Origin: CAZFMJ01 sp964520045
Lineage (GTDB): Bacteria; Elusimicrobiota; Elusimicrobia; Elusimicrobiales; CAZFMJ01
Length of the DNA: 7,049 bases
Direction: 5' to 3'
Assembly (NCBI GenBank): GCA_964520045.1
Contig: CAZFMJ010000103.1
Coordinates: 1-7,049, forward strand
Part shown: piece by piece, positions 4,495 to 7,049 of the stretch
Layout: each line of letters starts with the position of its first letter
Numbering within the stretch: the first letter of the stretch is position 1
Program-made: the position numbers and the translations under genes
The notes under the pieces: model-generated
Told to the model about the DNA's origin: nothing
The model's database searches: none
What the model saw: only the letters and a program-made list of their open reading frames with translations

Positions 4495-5823
4495 ACATTG
4501 GAGTTTAAAGAATCTTTCGGTGATGCCGTTATTGAAACCCTGGTCGCCATGGCCAACGCCAATGGCGGGAAAGTCCTTATTGGCGTAATGGAAAACGGCG
4601 CAATCTGCGGGATTGAGCCTCATAAGCCGGATATCGCCTCATGGATTAACGACATCAAAATGAAAACATCCCCCGCTCTCTTCCCTGATATAGAAATAGC
4701 CGGCATTCAGCGTAATAGTGTCGCCATATTTTCAATAAAAGATGTCCCTGTAAAACCAGTCTCCACCAAAGGCAAATGCTTTATGCGGCGCGGCAGCAGC
4801 AATCACCTGATGAGCATCCCGGAAATTGCCGATATGTATCTCAAAACATACAACCTTTCATGGGACAGCCTGATAGACGACGACAAAATCCCTGCGGATA
4901 TCAGTTCTGAAAAAGTGGAGCGCTTCAGGCGGCTGCTGGAAAAGCAGTCGGCAGTCGCCGTGCCCGAAGACTCCTTTACGCTTCTTAAAAAATTCTCACT
5001 GCTGAAAGATGACCGGAAACTGACTTTTGCCGCGTCCCTGCTCTTTTGCGCAAAGCCGCCCGCCAACGCTTCAATTCACGCGGCACGCTTTAAGGGCACA
5101 GACAAGAATGAATCCGCGGAGGATTTCTACATCCAGGACGATCTGGTGGCTGAAACAGATTTACTGATGGATTTCATCCTCAGGAGCATCAAAAAAGGTG
5201 TCAGAAAGGTTCCCGCGGTTAAGCAATTAACACACGAACCGGTCTGGCAATACCCGCCGGACGCCTTGCGCGAACTGGTGGTAAATCTTGTTATTCACCG
5301 GAATTACCAAAGCGCAGTCCCTTCCTGCGTGTTTATCTTTGACGATCGCATTGAAATGTGGAACGCGGGCGAAATGCCCAAAGGCTTGTCCATGGATAAA
5401 CTCCAGTCCGGCGATTACGCTCCCAGCGCAAGAAATCCTCTGCTTACACGTGTCTTTAAGGAAATAGGCCTTATTGAAAACCTCGGCAGCGGTCTTCAGG
5501 AAGTATGCCGGCTTTTTACGGGCGCCAATCTTCCGTTACCTTCCATTGAAGTCGTAGCTTCCGGCACTAGAATCGTAATTCGCTCTGCGACAGAGTATCC
5601 TGAAAGTAATGGGAAAACTAGGGAGAAAACTGGGGAGAAAACTAGGGAGAAACTTTTATCGCTTATCCGGGCAAATTCCCATGTGACAACGGCGATGCTT
5701 TCTAAAACACTTAACATAACGTCAAAAGGCGTTGAATGGAATTTAAAGAAATTAAGGAAAGAAGGCTTTTTAAAGCGCGTCGGCCCGGACAAAGGAGGCC
5801 ATTGGGAAGTAATCCCCCAGTGA
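4447..5823 (+). CDS. AlbA_2 (Schlafen-type) ATP-binding regulator, gene 2
   Basis: A 458-residue paralogue of the protein at 2346-3725 with the same architecture. The AlbA_2 domain (8-130) has ESQTLEFK (14-21), GGKVLIGVMENG (40-51) and SSNHLM. The HATPase_c_4-like part has ALRELVVNLVIHRNY (273-287, N280), FDDRIEMWNAGEMPKG and GSGL (347-350). The linker with three KTRE-type repeats (390-401) is followed by a winged helix (about 402-458) ending RVGPDKGGHWEVIPQ. Outside the first 16 and last 17 residues it matches gene 1 only at family motifs, and the central region (about 140-260) aligns poorly. A different ligand or DNA target is therefore likely, though unproven. The frame is intact. ATG 4447 is used for the same reasons as in gene 1. 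Its leader is the R5 repeat and it is followed by the longest copy of the conserved tail. Confidence 0.9.
   Translation: MTPAELKKLAKKGESQTLEFKESFGDAVIETLVAMANANGGKVLIGVMENGAICGIEPHKPDIASWINDIKMKTSPALFPDIEIAGIQRNSVAIFSIKDVPVKPVSTKGKCFMRRGSSNHLMSIPEIADMYLKTYNLSWDSLIDDDKIPADISSEKVERFRRLLEKQSAVAVPEDSFTLLKKFSLLKDDRKLTFAASLLFCAKPPANASIHAARFKGTDKNESAEDFYIQDDLVAETDLLMDFILRSIKKGVRKVPAVKQLTHEPVWQYPPDALRELVVNLVIHRNYQSAVPSCVFIFDDRIEMWNAGEMPKGLSMDKLQSGDYAPSARNPLLTRVFKEIGLIENLGSGLQEVCRLFTGANLPLPSIEVVASGTRIVIRSATEYPESNGKTREKTGEKTREKLLSLIRANSHVTTAMLSKTLNITSKGVEWNLKKLRKEGFLKRVGPDKGGHWEVIPQ
5613..5648 (+). repeat. Three 12-bp tandem units in the AlbA_2 gene 2 linker
   Basis: Units GAAAACTAGGGA (5613-5624), GAAAACTGGGGA (5625-5636) and GAAAACTAGGGA (5637-5648) code for KTRE, KTGE and KTRE (390-401). 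They sit at the same protein position as the GLAE units of gene 1 and in the same number, yet have a different sequence. Confidence 0.9.
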
Positions 5824-5919
5824 CTCCATTTAAGAGGGGATAAAGAGGGGATAAAACTCCATGTCATTGACGAAAATTGGTAAAATGTATCATCAGTATT
5901 TTCCGTTGTTTTAATCGCA
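5773..5919 (+). repeat. AlbA_2 3' edge repeat, copy C
   Basis: The third copy of the gene end plus tail. It is longer than A and B because of an 11-bp tandem duplication, GAGGGGATAAA at 5834-5844 and 5845-5855, which moves the purine-rich block relative to the ATG at 5861. It ends at ATCGCA (5914-5919), where a REP-like sequence begins. Confidence 0.9.
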
Positions 5920-6003
5920 TTTCGTCATTCCCGAGGTTTTAGTCGGCTATGTCTCTCCGAAGCCCGCCGTTAGCGAGGCGTAGGAGGAGAATCCAGCTCG
6001 AGA
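5920..6003. repeat. REP-like palindromic sequence
   Basis: GTCATTCCCGAGG at the left (5924-5936) and GGAGAATCCAG at the right (5985-5996) resemble the arms of the widespread GTCATTCCCG...GGAATCCAG intergenic repeats. In the middle, CTCCGAAGC (5957-5965) can pair in part with GCGTAGGAG (5979-5987), enclosing CGC-CGTTA-GCG (5968-5978). CGAGGCGTAGGAG occurs here (5976-5988) and again at 6154-6166. No gene is present; a nested imperfect hairpin is the best description. Confidence 0.45.
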
Positions 6004-6080
6004 GTCTGTCCCCGAATTAATTTAGAGTTTTGAATTTAGAGTTTCGAATTTATTCTTAAGTATTGTGTCCTCAAAATTAA
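6004..6080 (+). repeat. Heptamer tract with GTGTCCCC-like ends, module R6
   Basis: The cleanest heptamer tract: seven heptads in perfect phase from TTTAGAG (6021-6027) through TTTTGAA, a second TTTAGAG (6035-6041), TTTCGAA, TTTATTC (6049-6055) and TTAAGTA to TTGTGTC (6063-6069). CTGTCCCC (6006-6013) precedes it and GTGTCCTC (6065-6072) ends it, both being variants of GTGTCCCC. No gene 3' end that I recognise follows. Confidence 0.8.
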
Positions 6081-6189
6081 AAAATATTAAAGGTGACGGG
6101 GGCGCTCGCAGTCCCGGCAATAAGTAAGAAAGTTAGAACCGTCCCCTGAATCGAGGCGTAGGAGAGCCTAACCGATCTCTCGTCAGCAT
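6081..6189. other. Gene-free stretch with REP fragments
   Basis: No start-bearing frame of note. It contains GAACCGTCCCC (6136-6146), which resembles the motif family, a second CGAGGCGTAGGAG (6154-6166), and a GC-rich patch at 6097-6117 able to pair CGGG with CCCG. A start-less frame reads LKVTGALAVPAISKK but matches nothing I know. Confidence 0.3.
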
Positions 6190-6219
6190 TTGCATTTTCC
6201 CGCGTTTTTGAGGTATACT
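6190..6219 (+). promoter_or_regulatory. Sigma-70-like promoter of the vapBC-like operon
   Basis: TTGCAT (6190-6195) and TATACT (6214-6219) are separated by 18 bases. The -10 is one base from TATAAT and the -35 keeps TTG. Transcription would start near 6226, giving a leader of about 100 nt before ATG 6327. Confidence 0.5.
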
Positions 6220-6230
6220 ACACCGTAAAC

Positions 6231-6283
6231 ATCGTTAAAGCCCCCTGTTAGGATACTCCAGGCAAACGAGCAGGGGATCGTTA
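6231..6283 (+). promoter_or_regulatory. Leader inverted repeat flanked by 7-bp direct repeats
   Basis: ATCGTTA occurs at 6231-6237 and 6277-6283. Between them CCCCTG (6242-6247) can pair with CAGGGG (6271-6276). An inner CCAGG (6258-6262) can compete by pairing with the CCTG at 6244-6247. It may be an operator for the antitoxin, a small structured leader, or the footprint of a tiny insertion with target duplication. No known riboswitch class fits. Confidence 0.3.
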
Positions 6284-6326
6284 GTTGTGATAGTAAGCGA
6301 TTAAAAAGTTCACAGTGAGGAATTAT

Positions 6327-6551
6327 ATGGAATCAATCAATTTTAACACCAAGACCGACTCCCGCGGACACCTTCGGCTGGATGTGTCGACTTCGTTTCC
6401 TGGATGCCGCGTAGAAGCGCTGGTGGTGATAAATCTACTATCAGAAGAGACCGCGAAGAAGGATAAATATAATTTCCGGGATTTGGCGGGAAGACTTTTA
6501 TGGAAGGGGAATGCGGTGGCTGCACAAAGGAAGTTACGCAATGAATGGTAA
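6327..6551 (+). CDS. VapB-like antitoxin of a PIN-toxin pair
   Basis: A 74-residue protein with two visible parts. An N-terminal half rich in beta strand (DSRGHLRLDVSTSFPGCRVEALVVI) resembles the short AbrB-like or strand region of PIN-linked antitoxins. The C-terminal tail KYNFRDLAGRLLWKGNAVAAQRKLRNEW is of the kind YDFSDLAGKLxWxGDAVxxQRxLRDEW found in antitoxins next to PIN toxins. That tail would be the toxin-binding region. ATG 6327 is preferred to GTG 6315 because GAGG (6317-6320) lies six bases before it. The frame overlaps the PIN gene by 11 bp, showing coupled translation. It looks intact while its toxin is damaged, so it may persist as a free antitoxin or regulator. The family is assigned from tail and context; I give no precise name. 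Confidence 0.7.
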   Translation: MESINFNTKTDSRGHLRLDVSTSFPGCRVEALVVINLLSEETAKKDKYNFRDLAGRLLWKGNAVAAQRKLRNEW

Positions 6552-6786
6552 ACGCCTTCTCCTGGATACCAACGCCGTAATTTCCATATTACGCGGGCAT
6601 GAAGTTCTTCTCACTCTTGCTCAATCAGCGGCATGGGTTGGCATTTCTATCATCACATATCTCGAATTCAAGTCCTTTCCCAAACTTACCGGAAAGGATA
6701 CCGCGCTTGTTACAGCAGACAAGGTGCTAACGCGCGTTGGCGCAATAGCTGCGATCAGCTTCACCCCGGCAAAAGAAGCCCTGTGA
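6541..6786 (+). CDS. PIN-domain VapC-like toxin with an internal deletion
   Basis: From ATG 6541 (inside the antitoxin's last codons) an 81-residue frame begins exactly like a PIN RNase: RLLLDTNAVISIL with D9 and N11, AWVGISIITYLEFKSFP with E42. It then jumps at about residue 53 (LTGKD) to the usual end TALVTADKVL (D60) and ISFTP. Relatives are about 125-135 residues. The missing 45-50 residues hold the conserved DAIIAA-type helix with the third acidic residue, so the metal site cannot be complete and RNase activity is probably lost. The reading frame is kept across the join. A longer frame from ATG 6511 exists, but its extra residues are out of phase with antitoxin coding and have no support. 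ACGC lies upstream without a clear Shine-Dalgarno; coupling to the antitoxin is likely. Confidence 0.75.
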   Translation: MNGKRLLLDTNAVISILRGHEVLLTLAQSAAWVGISIITYLEFKSFPKLTGKDTALVTADKVLTRVGAIAAISFTPAKEAL

Positions 6787-6798
6787 CATGTCCGTCCC

Positions 6799-6927
6799 GC
6801 CTTCTCGCTGTTTTTTCTGGCTGCCTAGCTGTCCAGCAGTCTAGCAGTCTAGCTGTCTTGCCTTCTCGCCGCCCAGCTTTCTTGCCGTTTCTCTGGCTGT
6901 CCAACTGTCCAGCCGTTTAGCGGTGTT
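6799..6927. repeat. Degenerate octamer array (GCTGTCCA-like)
   Basis: About fifteen units in 8-bp phase, each beginning GC, with two short interruptions (TTCTG at 6815-6819, TCTG at 6892-6895). Examples are GCCTTCTC (6799-6806 and again 6860-6867), GCTGTCCA (6828-6835 and 6896-6903) and GCAGTCTA twice in tandem (6836-6851). The open frame that crosses it is a by-product of the repeat, giving a low-complexity string such as SSSLAVLPS. It is unrelated in sequence to the heptamer tracts. Confidence 0.85.
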
Positions 6928-7049
6928 TTCTTCTCTTGACTGACCGGCAACTGGTGACATGGTGACTTCTTAATAGCCGCCCAGCCTCCCCTCCCCCCTG
7001 TCAAGCAATTTAAAAAGGTTACCCAAAATAGATCATCGTATTCGTATGT
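6928..7049. other. Right end without gene
   Basis: TGGTGAC occurs twice eight bases apart (6953-6959 and 6960-6966 region), perhaps the fading end of octamer-like DNA. A pyrimidine-rich patch (6981-6999) follows, then an AT-rich end. No frame with a start and family match, no hairpin terminator. A TTGACA on the - strand (7004-6999) has no -10 partner. Confidence 0.3.

Noticed and set aside
5496..5867. Antisense frame of 123 residues over the AlbA_2 gene 2 end and tail
   Set aside because: A shadow of the strongly supported + strand gene; similar shadows appear at the other tail copies only because the DNA is repeated.
6238..6290. Cyclic-di-GMP (GEMM) riboswitch suggested by GGCAAAC
   Set aside because: The second conserved half (ACGCAAAGCC-like) and the receptor stems are absent.
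6633..6920. 95-residue frame running through the octamer array
   Set aside because: Its first part is the PIN gene read in another frame and the rest is repeat translation (SSSLAVLPSRRPA-like), with no start signal.
6976..7004. Minus-strand promoter with TTGACA near the right end
   Set aside because: No -10 hexamer at 16-19 bases; a TATTAA lies too far away and no gene follows on that strand.

Overview
The window is an accessory island. Every gene lies on the + strand, there are no housekeeping genes, and almost every module belongs to a toxin-antitoxin (TA) family or to the AlbA_2 (Schlafen-type) ATP-binding protein family. Composition is moderate in GC, and Shine-Dalgarno sites with ATG starts are normal for the TA genes, so the host is a bacterium. 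The density of short degenerate repeats, many carrying GTGTCCCC, resembles genomes of uncultured Gram-negative lineages such as Elusimicrobiota or Omnitrophota. That placement is an impression and is not shown by the sequence.

Layout. 41-271 is the 3' remnant of an AlbA_2 gene. 446-1161 holds a tiny nucleotidyltransferase-like remnant followed by an overlapping MNT/HEPN pair. 1376-2183 holds a winged-helix remnant followed by a second, unrelated MNT/HEPN pair of the HI0073/HI0074 type with an intact RX4HXY toxin motif. 2346-3725 is a full AlbA_2 gene. 3872-4317 is a hicB-hicA pair. 4447-5823 is a second full AlbA_2 gene. 6327-6786 is a vapBC-like pair whose PIN toxin has lost its centre. The right end, from 6799, is a degenerate octamer array followed by DNA with no gene.

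The glue between the genes is the most unusual part. Five intergenic gaps contain degenerate tandem heptamers (TTTAGAG-like or TTATAAC-like), and most also carry a GTGTCCCC motif, all in one orientation. Three times a gene 3' end with no 5' end starts right after GTGTCCCC. The two full AlbA_2 genes share an exactly identical 80-bp 5' edge (leader plus the first 16 codons). They also share, together with the remnant, a near-identical 3' edge of about 140 bp (last 17 or so codons plus about 85 bp of non-coding tail), while the bodies between have diverged strongly. This looks like cassettes with conserved edges and exchangeable interiors, or gene conversion focused on the edges. In both full copies a three-unit 12-bp tandem repeat, with a different unit in each, sits at the same protein position just before the C-terminal winged helix.

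Functionally the TA pairs would each act alone: antitoxin NTase on HEPN RNase, HicB on HicA, VapB-like on VapC. The AlbA_2 proteins would be nucleic-acid or NTP-dependent regulators. The remnants, repeats and unidirectional layout point to repeated capture and loss of small selfish or defensive modules at this locus. No integron attC site, transposase, integrase, CRISPR array or tRNA was found.
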